Of a DNA stretch of 64,000 nt, positions 22,601 through 37,600 are shown piece by piece. A program made the translations under genes and the position numbers. Under the pieces are notes generated by a model. The model was given only the letters and a program-made list of their open reading frames with translations, was not told where the DNA came from and did not search any database. Position 1 is the stretch's first letter. Every line of letters starts with the position of its first letter. Origin of the DNA: Marthasterias glacialis (Eukaryota > Echinodermata > Asteroidea > Forcipulatida > Asteriidae); contig OU452235.1 of NCBI GenBank assembly GCA_911728455.2, positions 7,630,090 to 7,694,089 of the forward strand, in the 5' to 3' direction.

Positions 22601-25600
22601 GCCCAGCATTGGTAACTTTGTCCATCCAGCTGTCCATCAGCATCCATCTCCAGACCCACATCTTCAATGCATTTAAAAGGTCTGTCCAACATTAACACAA
22701 CCAACCACAAAAAAGGGTGGAGGGGGCCAAAATGAATGATTAAAAAAATATCAAAAATAAGTTTCAGGCATGAGATTTTACAAATTTGAAAATTCCTGAA
22801 AAATGATTCGCAGGCTCTTGACTCGGAACCTCTCAGATGTTATAATTCAGGAGGTTTACAGACTCTGTGCGACACCAGAATTAGAAAACTACCGGTTTCG
22901 ACACAATGTGGACTGTTCTTTTTTTTTCTTTTAGAGGTTGTTCGACTTCTTCCAAAACAATCTGAAGGCTCAAGGAGATTTTGAGATAAATCCTGAAATA
23001 AGGAAAAATCCTGAGAAATCACATGCCTGAAGTTTACCTGAAACACGCACCAAAACAAAACCCACCGATGTAAAAGAAATAGCTCCCGCTCAAGCACACA
23101 GCTAGCTACTAAGCAAAAACATTTACACAAATCAGTCAATTCTGGGGGGGGGGGAGGGTTGGAGAGAGGGAGGCACAAGGGGTTGATTCATTCGCCCCTT
23201 GAGAGAAACTCTTACTGGAATGTCCTGTTTTTTTAGCCGCCACATGCAGTCATTTATACTTTAGAAACTTGTCAATGTTTTGTTAATCATGTGCTGTAGC
23301 ACTTTGGATGATATCAAATTTGTGACATCGACACCTCAGACTATTAGAGGACTTCCTTAAAGCGCAGGAGCAAATACCAAAACTTGGAAGAGAAAACATT
23401 TAGTTTAAGAAACATCTAGGAAACCTCATCACAAAAAGGGCCTTGTTTTTCTTTTTTTAAATAAATAATTGATTTTCTGAAATCTAAGTGCATGCATTTC
23501 TGGGGAAATGTTTGCTATGCTTTATGTAAAAGCTATAAAATTTAACCAAAATGTGGACATTTATACACTTTTCTATATACAAGGAAAGGATACTAAACAG
23601 GGTTGGCCTTAACGTTTTCAGTGCCCAGCCAACAAGGCTAGTACTAGCTTGTCAATTCATTCATTACAGGGATGAGCTATGACAAATGTAAAATTCATGA
23701 TAAATGGCTTGCAGGCCTAGGTTCCCCTTATTCTAGATCCATAACCTCCCAGATGTTACAATTCAGGAGGTTTACAGACTCTGATCATCACCAGAAATAC
23801 AAAACTACAGGTTTGCACACAATGTGGACTTTTCCCTGTTTCCCTTCGGTGACTGCTTTACTTCTCATACTTTACTTCTTTCAAGAAAATTGGAAGGAGA
23901 GTCCTGACATCAGGAAAAAGCCTCCCAACTAGCCAGCCAAACCACTTGGAGAGAATTGACTGGCCCTTGGATGTTTGAACAAGCAATATTGGCCTGTTGA
24001 TCGTTGTTAAGGGAGATGAATGATTAAACAAAAAATTCTAAGGTATAAGATACTTGATACAAGTTAACTTTCCAAACAAATCGGTAACTTTTTTTTCGTG
24101 TTTTAAACCAGGCTGTACCATGTCTTTAAACCTATAAGTGTTTTGTTAGAAGCCTTCCATGAAGTGACTCCGTTGTTTTGCCTCTCTACCTACCAGCAGG
24201 TGCAATCGGCCGAGTGATCGTTAAAGTCAATACTTGACACGATCTTGGACTTTACTGTGGACACAGGAATTAAGATTCGACTGTATGATGTTGGGCAATG
24301 GTGCGGGGGGGGGGGGGGGGGGGGGATAAAGAGAAGAAGTCTTCAGTCCTCCTTGGAGAAGGCAGGGATAAATATAGCTCTGGATGTGTGAGGATAAACA
24401 TGGATTGACAGAAATGGATTGTGGTTTAGAAGAGAGAAAAGAAGCATGTGAAAACAATGTTCTCACAGTGGTTTTGAAAGGTTTTGTTATTAAGGAAGTT
24501 CGTTGTAAGAGGAGATGTTTGTCATTTATCCAGCAGTAACACATTATTCAACTTTTTGACATTTAAAAACAGATGATAGAAGGCCACGGAAAACAATTCC
24601 TCAAGGTGGTTTTGAAAGGTCTTGTGGTAGAATCTCTTGGTAACAGGGGAATGTTTGCTGTGTATCTACTGTGGCAATAAGAAACTATTCAACTTGTTAA
24701 TATCTTTAGACAGAAGAGGTTATGGTTTCAGAGAAACATCGGGAGGACATGAAGTATTCCCACAGTGGTTTTGGAAGGTCTTATGAAGGAGCTCTTGGCA
24801 ACAGAGGAATTTTTGCCACTAATCTAATCATAAAGACATTATTCTACATGTACCTTTTTTTTTAAACTGACATCTAAAGCCTGGTTCATACTTCATGCAT
24901 ATTACGAAAACGAAGCAAATTTTTTTGTGTCACAATTGCCCAACAGCACCTACTGAATTGTTGCATCACCAAAATACGCTTCCCATTCGCTTTCGTGTGA
25001 AGTATAAACCGGGCTTAAGCCAGATGGGGTTGTGGTTTCAGAGAAGATTTGAAGCACACATAAGAAAAACTTTCACTAAGGTTTTGAACTGTCAGCATCT
25101 TTAAGATGATCCATGCATGAACAAACAGGGAACATTTCCCCAATTAACTACTTTAAAAAAAGACAACCCATGCACTTTCAAATAACAGCTATAGATTACA
25201 AGTTGATATCCAGTGGCAGATGAGAGCTGTGGTGTCCCACATGAAATATGTTTTTTCCCAAGAGGTTTTTTGGTCGTCATTTTGACATAAGATGTGAACT
25301 TCCTTACAGCGAGGCTTACACTTCAATAAATCACCACAGCTGTCTCGAATGACTCAAATTATAGTGTCCATTTATAGAGAGACAGTATATAATTACAGAG
25401 ACCACACCCATCCTATATCCCTGAGAAGGTAGGTATTCGATCAGTACATCATACCTGTCCTATCATTATGGTGACGTGACATTGACTACCACCAAACGTC
25501 TGAAGAAAAAACTAAGGGTGACAGAGAGAAAGAATAATGATAGGAGTAACAAAGACGGACAGAGTGACAAATGAGGATGTATGAAACAAAGCAAGGGTGC

Positions 25601-28600
25601 AAAATATAATTGAGACCATTATATCTACGAAGTGGAGATGGACAGGTCAGCTAGCACGGAGGTTCATGTACGACAACAGGTGGACATGCAAACGACCAAC
25701 TGGACTCCGAGAAACCAAACCGGAAAAAGAGGGAGACAAAACAGACAATGAGGAATTGAACTAAGAACATATAAGGGCATTGCTTGGCACCAGACAGCGC
25801 GAGATAGAGTGAAATGGAAAATTGGTGAAGATGCTTTCCTCCTGCAGTGGTGTGAAGTAGGCTAGAAAGAATACAATTGTTTTTTTGAGGAACTTGAGCA
25901 GATTCAATCCTACCCCCATCCTTTCCAAGAAACACACCTTATACAATCAACCTGTGAAAATTGAAACCAAACTGGTGGCCATATTTAGGTAAATACAACA
26001 CAACAAAACTGTTTATGTTTTATCAGGGATTCTGTGTATATATTTGTATTGGGTTTTTCAATTGTGGCAATGGAAATAAGCAGCAGTGATTTGGGGGCCC
26101 CCTGGCCTTTGATAACATTCAGGATGGAAATATTCTGCTGGAGGATTTGTGCTGGTATGAAATTTTGGGCGATAAAGACAAATTGACTAGAGATGGGATT
26201 TGAACCTGTGTTCTCCGGATTTATGTGACGGTGCTCTACCAACTATTTGTTGGCGATCTCCCTAGTTTGTCAATAACTCCGTCTCGGGCAGTCAGAAGTT
26301 ATTCAACCTTATACTGGCATATAGCCAGGGATCACACCCTCATTACGATACAACCTGGGAAGAGGCAGTGAGCTTTCAGCAAGTAATAAAAGAAAAAAAT
26401 ATCATTTCTGTGTAACCCATCCTGTCCAAGATGTACATCATCCAAGCCAAACCAAGAGAATTTAACACAAGTCCACTAACAAGTCAGACAATAAGACAAA
26501 GGTGGTTTGTCTACTCCTCACACTTGCCTCCTTGATCAAGGCAAATCTTGACAGGTTCCTGCAAAATTTATGCCATTTCCATTCCACAACTCTGTCTGCA
26601 AGTTTTGTTTCTAACATTGCAAACATTACAAGACTCATAAATTGACACCTCAGTACATTACAGGGAGTATTTGAGACAAGGCCAGCAAGATCCCCTCTTA
26701 GCTCAAGTGGACCCTTGGGCCTCTCTAACAAATACCCGAGGCATCTGGAAACAATCAGGTTTTCTGTTTCCTCTTCTTCCACCTGAAGTCTTGGCTTGGT
26801 CAAGGTACTCAAGGTGGTGGATGTACCCTTGTACTGTCCTTGCTTTATGCTCTATGCTTGTACCTAACTTCCTCTATTGAACTTCAGCAGGACTCATTAT
26901 TAAGCACTGAGAATGTAGTGCTTACCTAACATCGATGTTTGAAGGTACAATACAGGATTGGTATTCATCAAAACAAGTTTTTATAAGTATCAGTCTGAAA
27001 GCTTAATGATTATGAAGTTCATACCAGTACCAACCTTCCATAGAAACATTTCTGTCTGAAACACTGTCAAAGTCGAGAAAATTGAGTTTGGAGACTCCAA
27101 TTTTAACTTTGGTTGTAACAATCGAAATATATTTACGTGCTGCAAAGTGTGCACGGTTTTTCACTATTTTCTCCGGACTCTGATGACGGATTGAGCCCAA
27201 ATTTTCACAGGTTTGTTTTTCATGTATATATTGAAACAGACAAAGAATACTACACTTCCAGCTTTACCAATCCTATAGTTTACCTTAAAGGGTCAAAATC
27301 TTTCTTTATCCCTGATGCTATTTCTAAACTCGACCACAGCCCCGAGGCCAGTGATTTTAGAGTTGGGCCAGTAAACTCACAACTGGGAAAAGTCTGGCAG
27401 TCTTTTAGTTGAACATGATTACCTCACTGTGTAATATCTATAGGAACAAGGGATGTTCAAATGTTGACTTTGAGTCTGATAAATAATTTTCACTTGTCAA
27501 AACATTGACCCAATTCACCTGACGTCATCATTACAACAATCTTTGGAAGTCAATGTCTCTGTGCGTTACAGTGTAATGCACCAATAATGTCAAAATCTCA
27601 AAAAAGGAGTACAGCGCCCCAGTTACTGGGTCTAATGCCATGCAGCATTTACAAGCTTTGCTTTTTTGATAGCTTCCCGTTATGTGAAAATGTACAAACT
27701 TTTTCAGACAGAGGCCACCCCCAAAGAGGTGTGGACAGGAGGAAGTATTACATTGTAAATGACCACTGGGACAAGTGATAGACTTCATTCCTTATCAATT
27801 AGGACCGAGATTCATAGTGTCAGGTCAACCTTCAGTTGTTTGCCATGATTGATTGGTTGGTTCCAGGGGGGAGGGGGGAGGCAGGGGATTTAAAGAGTAC
27901 GTACAGAACAGGGAATTATAGAAAAAAGGTTGATTTGTAACCAAAGCTCACTGATTATAAAGTTTATAACAGCACCAATCTTTCAGAGAAGTATTTGCAT
28001 CTGAAATATTAATCAAAGTTGTGAAAATAGCATTTGAAGACCCAACAAGTCACTGTTCTTATTTTGATTGTCTCTTTTGAAAAAGGAAAAAAGGAGGCTG
28101 TGTTTTTTTACTAATCCAAGATGTTATATTCCCCCCCCCCTCCCCACAGAGTCTATGACTGGCATAGGTAGAAATCAACAACAAATATACCGAGGCAGCT
28201 GTGAAAAAGAAGCGGCAAGGACGAGGAACTGGTTTATTTATTTATTTTATTTAATTTGAATTTTTTTTATTTATTTATTTTTCTCTTGGCAGGAGGGCTT
28301 ATCCAAATCTGTGACTCTTATTGATTCCATTTTCTATCAACATTTCACTCCTACCATTCATGACTCAGCTGCCGAATACTTTTATTTTTTATCACTGCAC
28401 CCCTGCAGTAAACTCCCACTGGGTACAATCACCGCAGTAATTAGTCATCCATCATAACGACCCCGTAAATAACACATTAAAACCAACTTCTTATTGTCAG
28501 TGAAATTTCGCCGACACCCCATCACAATCCCTCCTGCCAATTTCCACCCTCGTTTCTCTTTCTTTTTTTTCATCTAACTTTTGATTCCTTGGGAAGAAAA

Positions 28601-31600
28601 CAGACACGTTATCCGTGGGTAGATGAAATCTCAGCCAATTTCGGCTGTCTTTTGTTATGGTATTCTTTACAACAAGCGGAACTCAATCCAGGTTTTATTT
28701 GTATGGAGGCGAGTCCTGTATACCCCCTGTTCTTTGAGCACGGTGGGGAGCACCTCAGGCCAGTGCCCCTCATGGTAGGGAATTACAATCCACAAAACAG
28801 GTCCTTCTCTGTGTTTGTCAAATGGAGTGTTGGGTAATTGTTAACTTTCTGGGTAATAATGACTGTAAAATGCAGGAATTCCTCTATATAGGCCTATGCA
28901 TTTTGGGGCTTGCCTTTTATGCAGTGTTGCCGCCTACTGTGAGGTGTATTCAACAGGCTTGCTTAGAAAAAAGCCCCAAATTTGAAGTGGCTGATGACTA
29001 AGATGTTTTCATAACATGAGGTATATCAGGGGTGGCCCAGCCATCTCTGGAATCACCCTGCCCCCATTCCAACCACACAAACACAGAGGAAACAATCAAG
29101 GATGTCAAGTGCAGAGGAAATCCAGAATTTGACAGACAAGTGCCTAATTTCATAAAGCTGTTCTGCACAGGAAAAAAAATTCTGCTCAGCAGAAACAAGC
29201 TTACCAACCCAAAAACCATGTAATGTACCATGGTTGTGTCTGGTTCCCTGCTACTTTTCGCTTAGCAGAAAAAAAATTGCTAAGCAACAAATTTCTGAAA
29301 TTGGACCTTGATCTCAACAAATAAAGTGGGGAGGGAAACTATGTACTGGAAAATGACTACAAGACATGTCCAATTTTAACTTGCTATGTAACTGTGCCCA
29401 CCCCCCTTCCATAAATTCATTTCTGAAATGAGCTGCCCACAATGAAAATCAAGATTTTGACAACACTTGTTGAGAAACCCTGAAAATTGAACCAAATTGT
29501 TTTTCATCCTGAGGCAGGTGAATCCTTGATGGTGAAGATTAAATAGGAAATTACTCCATAAAGTGACAGGGGGGACATGAGTGATAAATCTTACCATAAT
29601 CTCAAATCTAATTTCCCTGACACTTTTTGGAGGATAATGAACTACCCGAACAGAGTCAACAAATTTGGCTCAGATTTACCTGCTCCAGGAAACATAATTT
29701 GGAGACAAAATGTCAACTTCTCAAGATGAGTGAGGCGCACACAAAAACAACGATCTGTGAGGAGGCAGAGAAGACATTATCCAGGCCCGAGACTTCAAGA
29801 AGGCAACAGAAACAATTGCCTTGGTGCCTCTAGAAACACTACAGCAGACGTTCAAGTTTCCTTCATTGAAGTGCCCTTAACCAAGGAGAGACTGCCTTGC
29901 CCTTTCAAGAATGAAGTATCACGCCTGCATATCTTCAAGTCCCAATCCCAATTCCTAATTGGATCACCCTTGTACTACTCTTTATCCCTTATACATGTTT
30001 CTATCAATTTATTCCCAGTTCTTAAGTTGAATTAGGAGGCACATATGATTCAAGGGGAAGGGATTAAGTGTACATACATGTATATTGCCCACAAGCCCCT
30101 TACCCCCAAACCCCCTCCCTGCATCGTCATCTCTCTTTAAATCTATCTTCTCATCCACCTTTAAGAAATGTTTTAAATACTGTCCTTACATTCTAATCAC
30201 AGATGTTAGAAGTGACCAAAAAGCACAGGGGAGATGACCATTGTGCACTATCAGAATGGTCACCACAGCAATGGTCAATATGTGCGGTGGGTTAACAACG
30301 TAACCTCTTCTACGTAATCCTTCTATAGCTGCAACCTTTCCTATTCCCTTGATGAAATCTTTCCTTTCTTCCTTGCGCCTTGAAGACGGAGTGGTAAAAA
30401 AACACCTCTGAATAGCTGTGGGTATGAGTAACACGTAATCCTTACATGTACATGCGTCTCACAAAAGAGACCTGTTCTTCACAAGTCGAACAAACTACAT
30501 GAGAAAGCTTTTAAGGGACTGTGTATGATACCTATTTAGGCCGAGGTGTTGTCTTCCCTTTTCAGCCTTTCACATTCCGATGCAATTCTTCACTGAATGC
30601 TGCAACCCACATAAGGACACAACCACAACAAAACCCCGAGCCCTACAAAAACTTTGGCATCTCCGACCACTGATTGATTCTTCTGTCACAGTGAAACTTT
30701 TGTGAGGTTGGACCAAACATTTGGCAATCGTGTCAGGATCAGATTTTATTTTATGGCCATCCCTTGAATTTATTAAAAAACATAGACAACATTGGTTATT
30801 GTCAAAGACCACTATATCCACACTTTATCTGAACCACATATAGGCCTTCATGGAATAACAAACCTGTGGTCAATGGAAATGAACTGGTTTACTCATTTCC
30901 GAAAAGCTTTTACTCATTTCAAGCCAAAATATTTCAAGTGAAGTTTTCCACCATGACCATCTTTATACCATATAAGTTGTGTGCACACCTGTGAACATTT
31001 ATATTTTACTCCCACCAGTGTTGTGAATGCCCTTTAAAGGGACAGTGTTTGGGAAAAGTTTATTTAGATTAATTTCTATTCTCTACTGTTCAATAAACAC
31101 ACCCATGCGGAAAAGTCCACAACTTTGTTTGAACCCTTTCAAAGGTTTGTGGCACAGAAAAATTCATATAAAATCTCAAGATTTGATGACAAATTTGCAG
31201 ACACTTGTAAACTGCACAATGTTTATAACCCCTGGTAGCACAGGCTACAGCTGGAGTAAATGCTAGATTGTTGTAGATGAGAAGGGCAGGATGTTGACAA
31301 CTGTCCAAGGAACACACACTAGGCCTGGACAAGGGGCAAGAGGTCCATCCCAACCACTCAAGACGTTGACAATCCTCAAGATACCCAACCTCACATGAAT
31401 GGAGAGGAAAGGTCAAAGGTGAGACAAGTGGTGCCAGGCTAGATGCACATTACTGAAGCATGATTAGGTTTAGACAAAGTATGAAGCGAATGAACTTGGT
31501 TTTAAAATAGCTCCTTACAAATCTAGAAAATTCTGGCAGATGTGGGGTCTTTGAACTTGTGTGTAAACGCTTTCACCAAAAACTCCAAAGCAACAATTTA

Positions 31601-34600
31601 TTCAACACACTCCATGCTACCATGTCATGCAAGTAATTATTTTGGTGACCCCCCCCCCCACACCCATAAGCTAACGCCCGCCTCCAGCACCACCCACCAC
31701 CAAAAGAAGTACCATTGAGGCGACTTTATAATCTTTCCACTGATAAACTCTTGTAACTTTATCTACCCAAGCTGTTGTCACATTGGTCTTGAGTGGTCTG
31801 TGAGCAGAAAGAGGGACAGCCGATGTGTTTGTTGTTCATCCTTGGCGGTTACGGCCAAGATGACGTTGAGTCACAACAGTCACATTAGTGTTGGTCCCCC
31901 CTTGACCTCCAGAGAGGAACGTGATGGGGGAGCAGTAACCCCTTCAGGGTGTTTAGAGAACTGACTCTTTAAAGTGAAGGTACCCAAACGGGCTCAGTTT
32001 TAAAATAAAGTAGCCAAAAGGCTTACATCGGGTATCAATCAAATTATATCTAGACCAAGAATATTGGTGTAACAAGAAAACAAAAGTCAGCATGTTTTTT
32101 TAAACAGACACCATGACACTTTGGAGTTCAGCATAAGGCAAATTTCTACTATGTAAACATTCAAAGGAATTCAAGTTTCTCAATGACATTTCCGTTTTTC
32201 CCTGAGTACCCCTATGGATTTCAACCACAGTTCCTGTGGCAACAGGGAAGTGTTCTTTCTAAAATCATAAATAGTTGCCGTCTTGCGCCAGAAAAAAAAA
32301 ACAAGTTTGTTGCTTTAAGCCTTCTTGCGGTATTTATACGTCATAGCCTCACACTAATTACAACCCCTTGGTTTAGTGACCACAGACACCTAAAACCTCT
32401 CATTATTTTTTGTTTGATTTATTTATTCTCTCAACATCAAAACCTCATGTTGGGTGTCTTGAACGAGGGTTGATTCTCCTAAAGCGAGTGGATTAAGATA
32501 CAGCAAAATTAAACAGAGATGAGAGTGGATGCAAATGAAAAAATCCACGAAACACAGGTGGAGGGTTTGGTGGTTACCAAACCACGCCATAACCCGTATC
32601 GATGGCAGCATTAAACCGTGTTTAAATTTTATCATTCCCTGAGTAACCTTGAGTAGTTTGTGGTGATTTCAACGCCACAAAATCTGTTATTCCTTAAGAA
32701 CATAAAATCTGTTATTCCTTAAGAACAAACAAAAACAAAAAACAAAAGTGTGCTAGATGGAGTTTTTTGTAAATAGTGTGGTCTGGAATTAAAGCAGTAA
32801 ATAATCACAACAGTCAATAACAGCATGTAATGTAAAAGTTTGCAGCATGAATAACACTGAAACTGTGGTTAGACTAAATTATTTATGGTGTCTAACATTT
32901 ATGTCAGCCAATTAAATCCCCAGCATAAAGCAGTTCTAGGAAAAAACACAGAAATACCTTTTGACTATCTGAGACCCTTTGAGACCCTGGAGCAACGGGC
33001 CGGCTGATATTTCGTCATAAATCTTTGAAAATCATTTTCAACCCTCCCTGCTCTCAATTCAATATTGACAGAAACTATGCCCCAGCCACATGAAAGAAAC
33101 CCACAAAAATATCTCTAGGCCAGGCCGGCACTGTTGGCTGTTCAAAAACATTGACACCTGATGCTGCCATAACAACTGGTTGAAACGACACCATACACCG
33201 AGCCCAAGCGTCTCTCCTCTATCATATTCTGTGGCCGTTGTCATGACAGAGTTTTAACTTACTTGTACTTTTTTTTTCACATGAGAAACTATTTTGCCCT
33301 GAAGTTATTACCAGTTTCCTGCAGTTTTTGATCCCAAATTAGTCTTAGATTAAATAAGAAAACTGATACATCCCTTGACAATTGTCCTCTTTGGCTGCTG
33401 TTTCAGAAAACAACTTAGTTTCTTCTTTCGATCCGGTAGGTAAAAGTCCAGAGGTAACACGTGGTTAACATCGATAATACAAATTTGCGTGATCTCTGCA
33501 ATGCATTCAGTGACTTCGAGCATGGATCAGTTACATCCAAGATCGGGTCACTCATGCTGCTCACTCACACTGCACAATAGTCACCCATAACAGAGAGTGG
33601 AGTCTGGGATATTAAGTGTGGGTTGGATTCCCAGTCATTGTGCCCCTGGGTGAAACACCTAAACCATAACTTGCTTCTCCTCAACCAGTAATACAAATGA
33701 CAACCTGTGGTGACTGAAATAAGTAGTATTGCTCGATGGAACTCTTTAATACAGAGCTCATTAGCCCTTACAGGCAGTTTCCTCCTTACAGAGCTGAAAA
33801 TTTTTGGAGCATACAGCTTAGCTCTTTGATATGATGACACTTTATGACCAGGAAACTTCTCTCTTAAAAATAATCCATACTTTAAAAAAAAACTGAAGTT
33901 GTGCTGAACATTTTTTACAAGACATTAAAAGTACAAATACTGATCAAACATTGCATGTTAGGTTTTGACCCCAACCCAACAATATTCCTCTGAATCTTGC
34001 CATTTACTTGGATTTTATATACCTATGGGAAAGTTTTTAAGTAAATTCTTAGCAAAGTCCACATTATGAGTAAGAATGAAACAAACTGCTTTTTCGACAA
34101 ATTTCAGTCATACTTTTAAAACTTAAGACTATGACTTTCGATCTTTTTGCACTCCTTCAGCTGCCGTTTCAACAAACTTGCGTGCGTGGACTCCACTCAT
34201 GAGTTTGCCTTCAAAACAAGTGGTCAGAATGCCGACTTTGGAGTAACGTCTACCCATAACTCTTCTTTATTTATCTCCCTTCTTTAAGAGAGGTACAAGC
34301 AGAAGATACGGGACATTCTTTGGAGTGTGTTTGTGGAAGGATTTAAGTTCTTGAGAATCCAGCCATGTTTTATTTGTCTACATACAGGTGTGTTTGATGA
34401 GTACAGGTACTTGGATGATAAGTCAGAAACTACTTTGTGTCGATGCAAAGACTCGTCGTTTCAAAACGGTGCAATTTGAATGATAACATGAGGTGTGTTG
34501 CAAGTGCTGCATAATAGACTCACATATATAGATCTCAGCATGCCCAACCGAAGTGGCCTCCGCTCTCAATTTAAAAATAACTTAAAAATACATCACACTT

Positions 34601-37600
34601 TCAAACATGCAGGTGACAAGGCCTTCTCCGTAGCTGGACCCAGATGCTGGATCTTGCTACCTCACAACATTTTACTTGCAAGTCTATTTATCAATTCAAA
34701 TGTAAACTCAAGTCATATCCATTTTTATCTTAAGGTTTCTGCTCAATATAATGGAATCACTCTCCTCAGCAACCATTGGAAAAATATGCTATATAAATGC
34801 TGTATTATTATTATTATGACTGTAGCTTTTTGATGAGACAGCTTCTTGGTGAAAGAGCTTCTTGATGGAGGAGGTTCTTGATGAAACAGCTTCTTGATGA
34901 CTTCTCTTTAAATTATCCAAAACTTTAAAGCCGCAAATCTCTGTACTGGTACATACATGTTATTTAACACTTTCATAATGGAAAGATTAACAGGGATGAG
35001 ATTTGATGACTCTGAAAGTTCCTGAAAATGGCTAAAGGGCCTGGGTTCCCCCTAAATCTACACATACATACCCAGAACCTCCAAGATGTAACAATTTGGG
35101 AGGTTTACAGACTCAGCAGCATCACCAGAAAGACAAAACTAGAGGTTTGGACTCGATGTGGACTATTTCTTTCTCCTTATTGTGATTTTTTAACTTTTTT
35201 TGAAGAGAATTTGAAGGGTCAGGGGTATTTTGACAAAACCCTCAAGTTAGGACAAATCCTTGAGAAAGCACCTGCCTGAATGAAATGTATATATAATTGT
35301 ACCAATTTGAAATTGTTTATCCCTAACTTTTGTTGATTCTGTTTTCTTACTACTCCGGCTCTCATAATTTCATTTTTAGTTGTTTTTATCAGTTTGGGCA
35401 GTACAGGTTGTTAAGTGTGGAATAGAAAAAAAACAGACAGTTGTTTCCACATTGGAAGTACATGTAATGGAAACCAACTCGACAACATTTTTTTTAATGA
35501 GTTTCAATCACGGCTTCCTTAAAAAATCAAACAGTCAGCGGCCCATCCCCATGAAAGACACCCCTTGGCTGAATACTTTACTTTCCTGTGGCACTTTCTT
35601 CTGGCACAGACCTTTTGCTTCTGGGAAACCACACACCCTCCTAAAATTAGAACATTCCCCAACAGTCCCCAAAGAAACTCCATAATCTTTCTTGATCCAA
35701 TGTCAACGGAATAAAGCTTCTCTGTCAATATCTTTGATCTGAATGCCATTGTCCAGATGTCTCATGGATGGGTAGATCTGTGAAATTGCCCCCCAAAATG
35801 ACAGCGCTAACACTCTGGTTCCCGTATCCTTTAAACTCAAACTTTGTGTTTTGTTTGATTCCGTTGGACTGCAGGTTGCCGTAGTATTTATAAACTGCTT
35901 TCTTTACATGGGATCAGGCATAGCACCATAATCAGAGTCCAAAGACCTTTCGCTTCTGGGAAACCACGCACTCTCCTAAAATGAGAACATTCTCCAACAA
36001 TCCTGAAGAAAACTCTATAATCTTTTGATCCAATGTCATCGCTGGAATAAAGCTTCTCTGTCAATGTCTTTGTTCCGAATGCCATTGTCCAGATGTCTTA
36101 TGTGCTGGTCTTGAAGACACTGACAAGTCAACCACTCTGTAGGCACTTAACGGATTATGAGAAGTCAAGGCACATGAAGTGAATGTTTATGAAGTTTAAG
36201 AGGCAGCCTTGTCATCTTTCGATTGTGAGGGTGGGGGCAGCTGGGTGGGGGTGTGGTAAGGTTCAGAAGGAGGCAGTTGACTCCATCCTCCTTCAACTGC
36301 CAAGAATGTATTCAAAATGTGCATGGAAACAACAAGTTGGATTTGAAACTTTGCATTGTGGGAACAACCTTCAAACCCATGGCGTTTACCCTTAAAAAAC
36401 ACAATGGAAATATTCTTATTGAGTACAGGGGCTCTCCTACATGTACATCTACATACTATGGTAAAGGCTTTTATATACTTTTTTCAGGCTATTTAATAAC
36501 AATCTTACAGATTTTCTGAGTTTCTGAGGGCAAAGCAAATTTGAAATCAGATTTAGGAAGAATATCATGCCTTCAGACTGAGAATTTACTGCAAACTTTA
36601 CATTCTGCCTAGAAACAGACAATTATTTCTTTACTTTCCCCAAATCATGGTGCTCGTTTTATTCTTATCCTCAAATCTATAAAGTTGTTATGTGTCACAA
36701 AGGACTTTTGCCTGTCAAGAAATAGAGGGTAGAGGCCACATCAAGAATTGTGAAACCCAGCGTCAAAAACAGACACTTCTCGGAAATAGTGAAATGGTAT
36801 TTAAAGTGAAGACAACCGAAACATTAGCCTTGATGTCTTAAACGTTCTATATTATGTTGAGAAACACTTAGGCCTACATGTATATTATACACTAATCTGA
36901 GCAGCGCTCTTTTATGGTGTTTTACACCACCGCAGCTATGGCCGCCACATGCGCGTGCGACACATTAATAGCGCATTAGCGTGCATATGTACCAATCAGC
37001 AAGGTGGATTCAAAGTGCATGTGTGTGTCGACTCGTGCAGACGGTGGCCATAGCTGTGGTGGTGTAAACACCCATGAATGAGCTGCTCGGATTAATCTAC
37101 GGGCCCTTGTTAGATGTTATTTTTAAAAAAGCTCTTATTCTGATTTATTTCATGAGCACATCAACCCAGTTTTGACAGGAAGTGATTGGTTTTGCCATGG
37201 ACAGTCACAGACTGTCAATAGAACATTGGATATTCAGACTTTGTTTAAAGGTAGAGGGGATTAGAAAGGGGGGTGTTGAAATGACACAACTTATGAGTGG
37301 CACAAAGCGTCCCATCATTGCCTTAATCATTTCCTGTATTTCAATGACATTTCTCTTTCAACGAGAAGGTTATTTTAATGGGTCAGCTCGTTGGAACACT
37401 CTGGTCAGGAAAGTGTCAATTACTCAGAGGAGCAATTAAGCATCGCAATGATAAACTTCCAACCAAGTTTATGGTTCAAATTAAAAGCAAATTATCGTGG
37501 AGATTTACAGCTGCGTAGTGAAGAGGAAATGTTTGATCATGTTTGATTATCAATTCAACGATGAAAGGTGTTTTTTAAGGTCAGTGGCAAAGGAAAAGGT

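Noticed and set aside
24303-24326. Poly-G run as a functional element
   Set aside because: Homopolymer runs are common here (for example 53271-53283, 60423-60435) and are best treated as simple repeats prone to sequencing error.
28589-28837. 82-codon plus-strand open frame
   Set aside because: No domain, no splice context and no similarity I recognise. Frames of this length are expected by chance in 64 kb.
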